This document shows positions 9,322 through 21,590 of a DNA stretch of 64,000 nt, one piece after another. The DNA is taken from contig NC_053142.1 in NCBI RefSeq assembly GCF_016808335.1, positions 44,187,674 to 44,251,673 of the forward strand, written 5' to 3'. The stretch's first letter is position 1, and each line of letters opens with the position of its first letter. Below the pieces are notes generated by a model. That model saw nothing but the letters and a program-made list of their open reading frames with translations. It did no database searches and was not told the DNA's origin. The position numbers and the translations under genes were made by a program. This DNA comes from Panicum virgatum. Its lineage: Eukaryota; Streptophyta; Magnoliopsida; Poales; Poaceae.

Positions 9322-12032
9322 CACTACCAGAAATCGAAAGAGTCCTGACGGTAAAAGTAGGCCGACGGGAGCCCAATGGGCCAGCCCGCTCCAAAGTCGC
9401 GCAGCCTAAAAGAACCGACGGGAACACTCCCTTCAGCCAAACCCTATCCTTATCCTCCCACCCACATCCGTCCGCATCTCGCCCCAGTGGGCGGCGGCGG
9501 CAGCCGCCGCCACCACCTCCTCCTCCGTCCTCTGTCCTCATAGCTTGGACCTCAGCCTCCACAGCTGCTGCTGGTGCCCTCCTTCATCTCCCCCTCATTG
9601 TTGCTTTTCCTCCCTCGAGATCCAAGCATGCTGCCTCGTGCCCCTCACTGCGTCGGCGCCGACCAAGCAAGAGGCAGATGCGGCACTGCCGGCAGTCATC
9701 CTGACGGTGGGGGAGGCACAGAAGGTGTTGCGCACCTCGCAGGTGGTGAGGCGCACGCGGATTCGGTCGTCCCCAGCCGGCGGCGAGATTTGCACAGACT
9801 TCCTCCACCTCTGCTGCGACGCCGCTGGACCAGATGGCGAGCCCTCCGACACAAGCACTCAACAAGTCTGGGTCATGCTGGAGAAGACCATCTTCCACAT
9901 GCCCTATGTGGTAGTATTCTTTGTCTGGCTTTGCTTGCAGTTGTGATATTTGAAAGAGAAACATCTAGTTAGCTTCTTTTCTCTTGTGTGTTGTTAATTT
10001 ATCTCCAGGTGATAGGGTAGAGATTGATTTGGAAGCTACAGCTGATTAGACTTTTCTCATATTTTTATTACTACATTTCTCAACAAAAAAAAGTTGAGCT
10101 TTTATTAATTTGTCTATTAGAGCCCATTAGAAATTGCAACACTAGTGCAATTGATTAGTAATCACACGGTACAAGAAAGAAAGGTGTGCCTTGACTCATG
10201 AGTGCATGAAGTTTAGATATTGTTAATTAGTTTTCTATAACATAAGCATCACTCATTTTGCTGCCTATATGATGTTGTCCTGGTGGAAAATAAACTATGG
10301 TCTTTTGTTGAGATCCAATGGAAAAACATTGAACTTTGTTTATTTTTGTTAAAGTGGCTGATCAATTAATGATGCATTATTGTATTTTATGCTAGTTTGT
10401 TAAATTGAATAAATTTGATATCAAGGTGGTAATGAGTACTGACTTCTTGTTCAGTTCTTATGTAACATATCCTAGAATTTAATTTAATTTAATTTCAGGA
10501 TAAATTCCCTACGCTTGTGTTGTGTCTTCAACTGAAAGTCTTGTAGTTTAGAAATAGATTAGTGTTTACTGAATTTAAGTTTGTAATATGCATTCTCTGC
10601 CTTAAGTTGAAAAGTATTTTTAGTTCAGAACTAGTTATCAACAGCATAGACAAGAAAATGCGATGCCTTAATGTGGGATTTTGTATTTATCTATTCATTC
10701 TGCTCCTACTTTAGTTTTAGCTGAGTTATGTATACAGAGTTAGAATTTAAAGCACTCGCCATACAAGGTGAAACATCTCAGGTAAAGCATCTTATTTGCT
10801 TTAACTTCTACTGCATGTTCAGCTCTAGAGTTAAATAAACAGTTCTGTGCACAGCCATTAAATAAATTGGTTACTATCTTGTTGGTGTTATAATTTTTAA
10901 TAGATTAGATAGGGCTAAATACCAAGCATCTTATATGTGTTAAGTCATGTTGTGTGTTCAGCAATGGGAAAAGAACTAGTTTTCAGATAGTTAGGAAGTT
11001 TCCTGTTAATGCAAATCTGTCAATACAATCTACTGGTCATATATCTAGTATATATTCATGTTCAGGGATCCTGTTAATTTTGTGTGAACAAGTAGATCAG
11101 CACTACTTTACTTTGTTCTGAATCAAACTGAATATGTATGATTTCTGCTCAGATTTTATTTGTTATTGAGTTCAAGAATTTATAAAGGACAATGGGATTC
11201 ATTTAATTTCTGCTCAGATTTCTGCTCAGATTCATTTAAGTAGATCAGTATATGTTCATGTTCAGGGATCCTGTTAATTTCTGCTCAGATTACATTGGTT
11301 GCCATCTGATTCATTTAATTTGGTCACTTGATCAGGTACAAAGATACAATGGGATGGAGTTGGTCATCTTGCTATAGTTCAACTTCAAGGTGAATTTCAG
11401 TTGACCTTTAGTTTACTTGACTAAAGTTATGCTGGGCTTGTCTACAAGTTCACCTAACTAGCTAGTGAGTCATGTACACAAGGTGTTCTAGAATTTAAAG
11501 CAATCTGGCATATGAAGTTCTCTGTAGCTAGATCTGAAAAGATGTATATTTAGTGTCCTCATTTGTTCATTTTCTTGCTATAGCTCAATGGATGTCAATC
11601 TGATGTGTATGTACAAACAATTGTTGTGGACATGTGTACTGAACTGTCAGACAAATTAGTTTGGATGGAGCTGAGATGGACAAATTGTAAATGACATGTA
11701 TATGAAACTATCCGACATGGACGCAGATCTGTGTTTGTGTGAATATATTATTTTTTAAAACTCTTTTACCTGGTTTCCTAACGGTTTGCCATCAGGAATT
11801 GATGAAAAACTGTCAGGAATGGATCTTGAACCCATCTTCAGGGCAACCGACAGGAACTGCCGACAGGAAAGGATTCCTGTCGGCCAACCGACAGGAAAAG
11901 TCCACCTTTCCTGACAACGTGGTCCTGTCGGCGCATTTCTGACGGTAGGCCGTCAGGAATTGTATCCCTGACGGTATTTAGGCCTTTCCTGACGGTTTTT
12001 GGCCGTCAGGAGTAAACTGTTTTCTGGTAGTG
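9322..12032. mobile_element. Non-autonomous CACTA (CMC/EnSpm) transposon
   Basis: Ends CACTACCAGAAA and TTTCTGGTAGTG are perfect TIRs flanked by a 3-bp duplication TAT (9319-9321 and 12033-12035). Subterminal repeats of CCTGACGG/CCGTCAGG and the related CCGACAGGA are dense in the last 250 bp and sparser at the left. No transposase or TNP-like ORF is seen. The left 600 bp is GC-rich with a 133-codon open frame (9545-9946, +) of unknown origin, possibly a captured gene fragment. The remaining 2 kb is AT-rich filler with internal duplications. Confidence 0.93.
11041..11330. repeat. Internal duplications inside the CACTA element
   Basis: A block containing TTCATGTTCAGGGATCCTG followed by TTAATTT occurs at about 11057 and again at about 11255. 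TTCTGCTCAGATT recurs four times between 11145 and 11290. These look like slippage copies within the element's AT-rich filler. Confidence 0.75.
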
Positions 12033-12035
12033 TAT

Positions 12036-13155
12036 TTTTACTTCTTTTGCATGTTAATCCTCACAAGATATGCTAGAAGAGTAGAAAAGTTCTAGAGATT
12101 CGCCCAAAAAAAAGCAAAATAATCGGCCATCAAGTTTGTAGGCTTGCCAAAAGTGTGGATCAAATTTACCTTTAAATTATCCACCTCTATAACAAAGTAA
12201 CCTAAAACAAACCACCTGAATCTGCATCCGATTTACCCACCTTTAATTTGCTATTTTGAAAAGTAACTTAAAGTAACCGATACATCTGCATAAAAAGTAC
12301 ACACAACTAGTGTTACAAGAATATAAATTAACACATAAATTTGCAGCTAAATTACACATAAACACCATTATAAAAATAAAGTAAACTAATCTGACCCCCT
12401 AAAAGATCTACGTCTAAATTACTGACATCCCCCATTATGAAAACGAATAACCGAAAGTATCCTGTATATGTTTCTAAATTATTATTCATACTAGAGAGAA
12501 TAAATATAAGCAATTTTGATAAGACGTTGGCTCTAAATTTGTTCATAAAGTATAATATTTATACTGATTTAAAATAATTAATTTGCTTGCTATCTTGTGC
12601 GCAAGCACAAGTTTGTGAACGAGTGTCTGCAACTAAATTATGAATGGGATTCGGACAATCATATTATGAGTAGAATTTGTTTTTTTACGAAACGAATCTT
12701 GCAAATTCAAAGCGTACGTACACAAAATAAAATTCAAAAAATCGTGTAGGAGTAACTCGATGCATAACTTACACTTTGCAAAAATGATCTAGTATACACA
12801 CTTGTACAATGTGTTATGTCCGTCGTCACAAGTTTACAACATTTGATCGGGAGGACTCAATTATTTACCCGTTCCCCGATCATTATTCTGTCATCTATAA
12901 CTAACATCAAAACAAACCATATATACGAAAAACTCGAGGACCAATGCGTCCTGCTTACCGATACCCGACGCCTGTACAACGTCTATGTAAAAACTAGCTA
13001 GCTACGCCCCTGCATGCCTGGGTACTCTTTCGGCAAACAATCACATAGTAAGCTAGCTTGTACTTAGCCATGTGATCGCAAAAAAGGATGCACGTACAAA
13101 TGTAATGTACGGCGCACCCTGCCAACCGTCCCTTGCCGAATTCGAGTGCACGGTG
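12036..13155. other. Intergenic region, 3' flank of ACC synthase
   Basis: AT-rich DNA without supported genes. The stretch next to 13155 probably contains the 3' UTR of the minus-strand ACC synthase gene. I saw no transposon ends. Confidence 0.5.
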
Positions 13156-15394
13156 TTAGCTAGCGTGAACCATGGGTGACTGCGGCGACATCAACGCCAG
13201 GGGGCTGGAGAGCGCGAGGTGCGAAGCGGCGGCGGCGCCACCCCGGCGCGGCAAGCTGAGGCGGAGGGGGGCCCTGGCGGCCCAGCGCTTGGCCTTGGCC
13301 TTGTGCTCTTGCTGCACGAAGCTGCGGATGCGGTCGAGGGCGACCTCCATGGTCTCGTTGTCCATGTTGGCGTGGCAGACGCGGAACCACCCGGGCTCGC
13401 CACAGTGGAACGACGTGCCGGGCGACACGTTGAGCTTCACCTTGTGAATGATGACCCGCCACAGCTCCAGCTCCGCCTCGGGCGTCTTGTCCCGGAGCAT
13501 GCTCCGCAGGTCCATCCACGAGAAGAGCCCCGCGTTGCCGGGCAGGCAGTTGATGCCGACGCCGCGGAGGCCCGAGGTGAAGCGCTCGTGCCGCGCCGCC
13601 AGCCGCTGCGCGCTCTCCGCCAGGAAGCGCGCCATGAACTCGCGGTCCGAGAGCATCCTCGCCAGGAAGTACTGCGTCTGGGAGGAGACGAGGCCGAAGC
13701 TGGACATCTTGCGCGCGCAGGCCACGACGGCGTCGTTGTACGAGTAGATGACGCCGACGCGGAAGCCCGGGAGGCCAAAGTCCTTGGAGAGGCTGTAGGC
13801 GATGTGGATGAGGTCCCTGTCGCAGCCGGGGGCGTCGCGCTCCACGACCTCGGCGATGCTCACGAAGTCGGGCTTGGCGAACACGGAGCCGGCGTAGATC
13901 TCGTCGCAAATGAGGTGGACACGGTGCTCCGTGGCGAACTCGGCGAGCATCGCCAGCGTGCCGCGGCCCATGGTGGTGCCCAGCGGGTTGGAGGGGTTGG
14001 TGACGAGGATGCCCTTGACGCGGATGCCCTGGCTCCGCGCGCCGTCGTACGCCCCCACGAGCGCCTCCCTGGTGAGGGCGAAGTTGTTGGAGCTGTGGCA
14101 CTCGATCGGCAGCAGCTTGATCCCAGACCTCCAGCAGCAGTCGCGGTCGAAACTGTGTTGAAAAAAAAAATGCGTCGATCAGGACTCGAGAGAACGAGAA
14201 ACAACGTCTTGCATGGATGCTTTACTTTGCGTGACGACTTCGCACACTCTAGTCAGCGATGTGAACATGTGCATGGATAGTCGTCGCATGGACCAGACCG
14301 TGCGAGAAGTTGAGAACAACGTGCAGGCGTTCCGTGCGTGACTAGATTTTGCCTGATCCAACTTCGCGGCAACCCAGCAACTAAGATCTCATTTTGACTT
14401 GAGATTATAGGAAAGCTACTTTAGATGTTCCTGTTCCTGATGAGGTCAATTTTGAAACGCTTGCCGAACAGGAAAAGCTGAAGAGGCACTAGTTGACACT
14501 CGAAATGGTCTTGTGATTATTTTATTGCCTTTTTCCACGTTTCACAAATTTTCGAGTCTATGCATGACCAAGACACGAGAGGTTGCGATCAAAATTAATT
14601 CTGGCAGGCAGGGCGTAATAAGGACATACGCTGGGTAGTACGGCGTGGGCACGAGGTAGGCGTCGCCGGGGTCGGCGAGGCAGAAGGCGAGCGTGTCCTG
14701 CGCGCCGGTGGCCCCGCCGCTCATCACGACGCGGTCGGGGTCGAACGTCACCTTCCCGCCCCTCACCTGCCCCATGAACTTGGCCATCGCCTGCAGCCAA
14801 CCAAATTGATTACATGATTAATTGTCGGGATCACATTGCGGTTAGCGGTGATCTGTCAGGAAGGCGACCGGCCGGCCGCTAGCTGCTCCGTCGCTTTCGC
14901 GATCGCCATTAGACAGCAGCAGCAGTAGCCTCGTCTACCGTCGGTTCTGAAGAAAGGACAAAAAGCGCTTACCTCTCTGAACTCCGGCAGGCCGTGGTAG
15001 TCCTGGAAGTTGGCTATCCTCCGGAACTGCGACCTGCCCTGCGCCGTGCAGATGGACGCCTCCGGGTGCTTGATGCTCCACTCCTCGATCAGGTCCAGCG
15101 ACAGCTGCATGCAGCGAGCATGATCAGTTTATCTGATATGAGCATTCGATCGGCAGGCAGCAGGACACCGGAGTGCTGCGCGCGCGCAGTATACAGAAAA
15201 CTTAGAAGCATGTAGGAGTAGGGAGTATGTACTTGGTTCTCGGCGAGGCCCATCTGGATGACGCCGTCGGGGTTGTGGTGCAGATCGAAAGGGTTCGTGT
15301 CGTAGGCCTTCCACCCGTCGAAATAGGACGAGTTCTCGCCGTGGCCGTCGCCGGCGGCGATCCTCGAGAGGAGCTCACCATTGGCACCATCCAT
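13156..15394 (-). CDS. ACS: 1-aminocyclopropane-1-carboxylate synthase (ACC synthase), type 1
   Basis: Four exons on the minus strand (15233-15394, 14973-15104, 14630-14790, 13156-14152) join cleanly with GT-AG introns to give 483 aa, the usual ACS length. The enzyme is a PLP-dependent cytosolic homodimer that converts S-adenosylmethionine to ACC, the committed step of ethylene synthesis. Visible motifs are MGLAENQLSLDL at the exon 1/2 junction, [34 protein letters not shown] and the active-site [14 protein letters not shown], with the PLP lysine at about residue 275. The C-tail keeps RLSLPRRGG, a CDPK-type context, and three Ser-Pro sites (SSPL, MSPQ, QSPM) just before the end. In this family that defines type-1 isoforms stabilised by MAPK and CDPK phosphorylation, so post-translational control is inferred. 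The coding sequence is intact. Confidence 0.96.
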
Positions 15395-15611
15395 TTGGCT
15401 AACTAAAGAGGGCTAGCTCAGTGAACCGAAACGGCGTGCTTAGAGCTGAGCGCACCTTCGATCAGCGAGTATCAGACGACGCTAGCTGTGCCTTGTGTGC
15501 TCCTAGCTAGAGGCCAATAGTAGCTGGTTGGGCTGGTGGGTGGGAGGGAGCCTTGGTAGGAGAGAGCAGCTTGCGGCTTCTGGTGATCTCCGAGGAGCGG
15601 AGTGGCCGCAA

Positions 15612-15618
15612 ATTTATA
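15612..15618 (-). promoter_or_regulatory. TATA box of the ACC synthase gene
   Basis: The minus strand reads TATAAAT, about 218 bp upstream of the start codon at 15394. This is a sensible position for a TATA box with a leader of about 180-190 nt. It is the only canonical TATA in the proximal 300 bp that I noticed. Confidence 0.6.
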
Positions 15619-15639
15619 GTAGTAGAGAGGGCGGCAGCT

Positions 15640-17924
15640 GGCGGCAAACCGCGGGCGAGGAACCACGAGAAGCTTCCCTGAAAGCCGTGCGCGACCGTAA
15701 CGGCGAGCATGTGGCCGGGGGCCATGCTGATGACTTTGAATGTGTCGTCCAGGTCCAGGGCAGCTCACGCTCATGCCTCGATTCCTCTGGACCTACCAGC
15801 TCCAACCGGCTACCGAGTCGAATTAGCTGGCCGTGACGTTCGTTCTGCAGTTCTGCTCGCTTTCGCTAATCACAACATCAGGTTGGATTGCCACAGGTTA
15901 TTAATTAACCAGCCCCACCATTGGGAGGGGGGAAAAAGGTAACCGCGCACTAGCTAGCAGTTTCGTGCGACGGAGCTTTCAGGTGATGGATGTGATGACG
16001 CCGGTAATTAGCATCGCCGGCGGCGTGTCGACGCAGTTACGCCGGTCCTAGCGCGGCGGCGGTTCTAATGGCGGCTTGTGGCTTACTAATTAATGTTGGG
16101 TTTGGACCCGCACTGAGCTCGCAGGGATCGCTCCGCTCGCATAGCACGACCTCGAGGAAGGATTCAACCGCCGGCGCTCGGCGTCCACGAAAACGGGAGG
16201 CGTCGTCGTATCGCTGCCATCGAACGCTCGATGCTGATGTGTATTAATTCCGGCATTCACCTGTAGTAATCAGTTCGTGCTCAATTTAATCACAACTTAA
16301 GAGCATGTTTTATAGTTTCCTCTGCTCGTCGCCGGTTGCGGGCGGCAAGGCGCGAGCCAAAGGGGCGGGTCCCGCTTGCTCATCCAATCGCGTCACGCAC
16401 GGCGTGTTTTCGCCGACCGCCGCCGGCGCGTAGCTACGTGCCCGGTCCCTTCTCTCTCCGTTTCTCTTCCCTCCACATAAATCTGTGCCGACTATCTGCC
16501 CGCCATAATACCTGCCCTAATTAATCGCAAACTTTTTCGCCCCTGGCGGTGGACCACCATCTATCGGCCTCCTCAACCAATCAACGTACTACGTAGAGTA
16601 TGCCAACTGGCTGAGGAATGAATGTGTGTTCCTGTCCGGACAGCTTGACAGCATGTGGCTGCGTAGACGACGTTGCCACTGGCGCAAGATTGTCGGACCG
16701 AGAAATGAGACCCTGTGCGATGTGCGTAGTCAAGGCTGAAAATCTCCGGAGGGGCATGAAGTCAACATAGTACAAGTCCTAAACAAATACAAGATGGACA
16801 TGTCTACTGTAGATATGGCACCAAGAGAACTGACCTAGGCTCGTCGTCGTCGTCAGTCATGGCCTCATGGCTGCTATAAAACAATTGGCAGCCGATCGGT
16901 TTCCTCACCAGAGCGGTGACTGAACTCGCTTTCCACGAATTGATTACGTGTTGGAGCATAGCACGCTGAGTACGTACGCCGTGAACATACGGTGCTTACG
17001 CGGATATATACTGCTGGAAATCTGGTATGCTAGATGTCTAGATGGTAAGATGGAAATGATGATAGATTTATTCGAAAGTCGCTTCACAATCTAATTTAAT
17101 ACGGAGCTCCAGACGGGATCAATAACATCCAACCCAATATAATCACCGCGTGATCGCGATTTATCCTGTAAGTAGCCTCCAGTTGTTCCAACAGTTACTC
17201 ATATGTTTTGTCCAACGATCTGCCGTGGGTTCTTTCTGGGAAAGTATGTGGTTAAATACTAAGACCAAATTGTAGTCAATGGGGTTGAAAGTTTCTTGCA
17301 GAAACTACTGTACATTGATCAAACGTAGGAAAGATAGGGATGGAAGAAAAAGTAAGGCGTCACAGGCACAAAAGTTCAGTAAACAAGCTATAAAATTATC
17401 TGATAGGAGTACAAGTTAATGCAGTACTGAATCAACAAGACAAATGACAAAATAAATTATGCGACAGAATATATTGAAAAGTAATTTTTCTACCCCTATA
17501 CGACCAGTTTTTTTTTTGGCTATGAAATTAAGGATCTGCCTCACTGTACGGTGATTTAGATGGGCACATATAGAAATATAAAAATGTCCTTTTAGACATT
17601 GCAACATCATTTACAACCTGCGCACCTGAATTTGAGTCTTCGGATTCGGTCAAATTGAGGATTCTAACTGACCAAACTTTTTCAACTTGGCTTGTCAATA
17701 TATATGACAAGCTACGTCCATTGACAACATGTACTTCCAAAACATGTAACTTTCACTATTTCAAATGAGATAGTTTTACCAAAATTGCAAATCAACATGT
17801 CAGACTAGACAGTGCCGCTGTCCTAAATGACCTGCGTTAGTACCCGGGGGAGTATACAACTCTAATTTGGTTTTCGCTGGCTGGCATTGCTGTGCTGGCC
17901 GCCGTTGCACCTCTCCACCCGGAC
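15640..17924. other. Intergenic region upstream of ACC synthase
   Basis: It contains the distal ACC synthase promoter and then unassigned sequence. Short frames near 16336, 16581 and 17416-17740 show no domain or splice support. I see no RNA gene and no complete transposon. Confidence 0.5.
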
Positions 17925-17929
17925 ATTTC

Positions 17930-19509
17930 TGAGGGACCGAAACTGGCGACCAGAGGGGGTGAATGGGAGCCGATCAAAATTTCTCTCGAAATCGATCCAT
18001 CGGCCTATATCCCGAAAATCACCACAAGCCCTCGAACCTAGGGTGAGAGAGTAGCTATGGACTAGCTATCTCTAAGCAAAAACCCCTAGAAAGAGAAACG
18101 GAAGCAACACGGAAAAACTCCCCAAACAGCAGCTCTGCTGAGTCAGACCGGTCTGACCGCTAACACAGACCGGTCAGACCGGTCGGGCTGGAATTTGAAT
18201 TTCCAGACCGGTCAGACCGGTTACACAGACCGGTCAGACCGGTTGCTCCCAGACAGCCCGCAATCAAAGCTTCAAAAGGCAAATCTCGAGCAAACGAAGT
18301 CCAAATCCAACGAAACTTGGAGGATACCTTCACACCTGTCCCGTGAACATATCCCCAAGAGATCTCTCCCAAAAGATTAAAGGATCTTGAGAATTCGGGG
18401 AAAGATCAAAGTGGATTGGGGTTTTCTCAAGAACACAAAAACCTCCAATTCGTGAGAACTCGCGATTCCAGGGGATTTGGCACTAGGCTAGATGCATCGG
18501 AATCATCACAAAGAGTTCAACAAAGCACGAATCCAAGGGCTCGATTCCTCTAAACACGAAGCATCCCAAAAGAGGAGAAATCAAACCCAAAACGCAAGAG
18601 AGGAAGGGGAGGACGAATACTCAGCACACATAGATGATCTCAACAAGATTTCATTCATAAATTTCAGATGAATTCACCTATACAAAGCTAGAGCCATCCG
18701 CCCATCATCCTACCCACTAAAATTGAGAGATTAGCTAAACCCTAACCCTCTTTTGCGTTGGAGTTCTTGGCCCTAACCTGAAGCAGGGGCAGGGAGAAGG
18801 AAAAACGAAGAGAATACAAAAGACTCAAGAGACTCAACCAGCCACGGGCTGGTGGGGGTATTTATACCCAGCTGCTGCGGCCAGACAGGTCAGACCGGTC
18901 CATGGGACCGGTCAGACCGGTCGGGTCTGCATCAGCCCACTGTACAAACTCAATCGACGGCGGAGTTTCTTTCTTCGACTCGAAGTCTTTGCTGCGATGC
19001 CGCCACGTCGACGAAGTACCGGTCCGCGGTTTTGGAGGGTCCGTGAAACCCGGGTAGGTGGCCGGTTTTGAGAAAACCGCAAAAACACCTCGCGCGGGAA
19101 GATTCCCGCCTCCACGCCGTGGCCCTAGACGTCGTTCCCGCCTGGGCCTTCTGACGGCCCTAGACGCCGCCCGACGCCCGTCACCTCCTCGCCCGCAGCG
19201 AGGCCGTCGACGCCCGTCGCCTCCGTCAGTCCCGAGACCGACGCCCGTGCCTCCACGACTTGGCGTCTTCGACCGCCGTCCGCCTGCTTGGTTTTGTGGC
19301 GCAAACCAAGAAACCCGCCTTCCGTCGCCGCTTACGCCCTCGATCCAGGAATGGACGCCTCAGCTGCCGCCCGGCCCGAGCTCCTCCACGGCAACTCTCC
19401 GTCGACACTCGACGCTCGTGTACCTGCAATCCAAAGACCAAGCGCACGATCACACCGCACGGTTGACAATTCACTCATCACAAACATGATAGATTAATCT
19501 CATTCCTCA
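17930..19509 (-). mobile_element. Solo LTR (copia-type architecture), minus strand
   Basis: 1580 bp beginning TGAGGGACC and ending CATTCCTCA (TG...CA with short inverted ends), flanked by a 5-bp target duplication ATTTC (17925-17929 and 19510-19514). There is no internal domain, so it is a solo LTR left by recombination. Read on the minus strand it has a TATAAATACC promoter box at about 18856-18868, and its end resembles the CATTCACCCCCTCTGGTCG style end of the copia LTRs farther right. Three pairs of GACCGGTCAGACCGG-type motifs lie at 18146/18168, 18206/18228 and about 18887/18909. The Arg/Pro-rich open frame at 19058-19489 is part of the LTR, not a gene. Confidence 0.88.
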
Positions 19510-19514
19510 ATTTC

Positions 19515-20270
19515 CCGCCGGCGCAATGGCAATCATCTTGCTGTCCGCCGCCGGCAACGTCCGCCCAGGAATAGACCCTCCTCTACAGAAACTCTGGACA
19601 TGATCCCAACACCAGCGCGAGAGAGAAGCAGAGCCAGCTCCGATCCCGCCGCCCCCAGCGGACACCGCTCGCGCGCGCTCCATCTCGGCGCGTCCGTGGA
19701 GCCCTGGTCGAGACCGTACGACAGCGACAAAGATTGGCAGCCTACGCATCTGCGAAACCGTGTGAATCCAGACCCACCAGGCGAGACCGTACAATCCATC
19801 CGTACCGCACGGGGGAGGGGCCGGGCATGGGTATTGGTCCCCGGTCGGTGGTCGCACACGTAGAGTGGCGGGTCGGATCGACTGGTCTGCGTCTGCGTGT
19901 CACCGTGTCAGCATGCATGTATGTACGGAGTACTCTACTTAAGGCTAGCGGGTCCCATAGCCTTGCGAGTTCGCTGTGCGAGCTTGTTTCTTGCTGCTGC
20001 AGAGTTCAGCGCCTGAGCTCCCGCATCCGTTTCATCAGTTCCTCATGCATGAACTTGAACTTGTGCGTGACGGTGAAGGTGTAAACAGAGTGATGGACTG
20101 ACGACTGATGTCCCCCTGATCCACCGCGGCAGGCACGCACATGCATCCATGCATTGTGTCCCAGAAAATCGCGTTCCGGGGCCAGTGGAGTGCGTACGTT
20201 GGGTTCGGTTGGTCTGCGGTCAAATGCATCAACCACGCGTGTTGCCGTGTACACACACCTCCAGTCATCA
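19515..20270. other. Intergenic region, nothing recognised
   Basis: Mixed-composition DNA between the solo LTR and TIR element X1. Open frames on both strands overlap each other and lack any recognisable domain. Confidence 0.45.
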
Positions 20271-21590
20271 GGCTATCCACACTCATTCTCTTCTATTTTC
20301 CTCTCTAAAGAAATATTTCTATCCTAGTCATCGAGATTCTTTCTCTATACCGAATTTCACTACACTCATTCATGCTCTATACGAACTACCCTATATTTTA
20401 TTCGATCATCTCCAACTACCAATTTTTTCTCTCTCCTCTTTTCCTTTTCCTTTTTCTCTTCTTTCTTTTTTTCCTCATCTCCTCATTTTCTCCGCCGGCT
20501 CTCTTCTCCTGCTCCTCCCCTGCTCTTTGCTCTCTCCCTCGTCCAGCCCCGCCCATCCCCGGCGGCACGCATGGCGCCGGCCGGGCGGAGGGCCGCGCGG
20601 ACGGCCGGGCGGGCCGGAAGCAGAGCTCGGCTCCTCCATGCTGCCATGGCAGGGCGCGCGGAGGGCCATGGCGGGCGCCCCCCGCTCCCTGGAGCTTGTC
20701 GACGCCGCGACCGGCCCCTATGGCGCTCGCGGCCGGCGCCCCCTGAAGCTCGCGGCCGCCTGGAGGTCGAGGGCCGCGCGCGGAGAGGCCGTCCGCGGCA
20801 ATGCCAGGCGAGGTAGGCCGAGGCAGCGCGCGGCGGGCGAAGGGCAGCGGCGGAGGTCCGCACGGGGTAGCGACGGCGGCCGGAGCTGCGCGTGCCCACG
20901 CAGGGGCCTGGCTGCGGCGGGGCGGCGCGGTGGTGCGGACCGCGGGAGGGAGGAGCAGGGGCGGCGGCGGCCACAGGAGTGAGGAGCAGAGGCTCCTTGC
21001 GGCAGCCGTGGGGCGGAGGACACCGGCCGCGCCGACATGTCTCGGGTCACCGGCGAGATCCACCCCTGCGAGATCCACAGCGGCGGTCGCGAGCTCCGGC
21101 TCGCGGCGGCCATGGCGGGCGCCGGTGAGGACGCCGGGCCTCGAGCTCCGCGAGGGAGGCACACGCCGCCGGCGTGGCGCGGTGGAGGCCATGGCGGCGC
21201 GTGGTCACGAGGCGGAGGCGCGTGCGCGGCGAGGCGGACCGCGGACACGAGCAGGGGAGGAGGTGGCCGGCGAGCACGGCCGATGGCGTGCGCCTCCTCC
21301 CTTCCCCTCCCTCCCTGGCGAACGTGCGGAGGCGGCGAACACGAGCAGGGGCGGTGGGCGCGCACGGGAGGTGCGGCGGCGCGGCGCGGAGCTGCGACTG
21401 CGGGCGGGGCGGAACGGCGGCGGCGCGCTGGGGGGAGGGAGGACGAGGACGAGTAGGGACGGCCGCCTCGTCGCCGTGCCTCCGCGCTCGCCACCACAGC
21501 CTCCTCCTGCTCCCTCTCGGCGAGCCGCTGGCCCGGCCCGGCCCCACCCCGCCCCCATGGCGGGTCCGGCCACGCCTCCCACCGGCGCGC

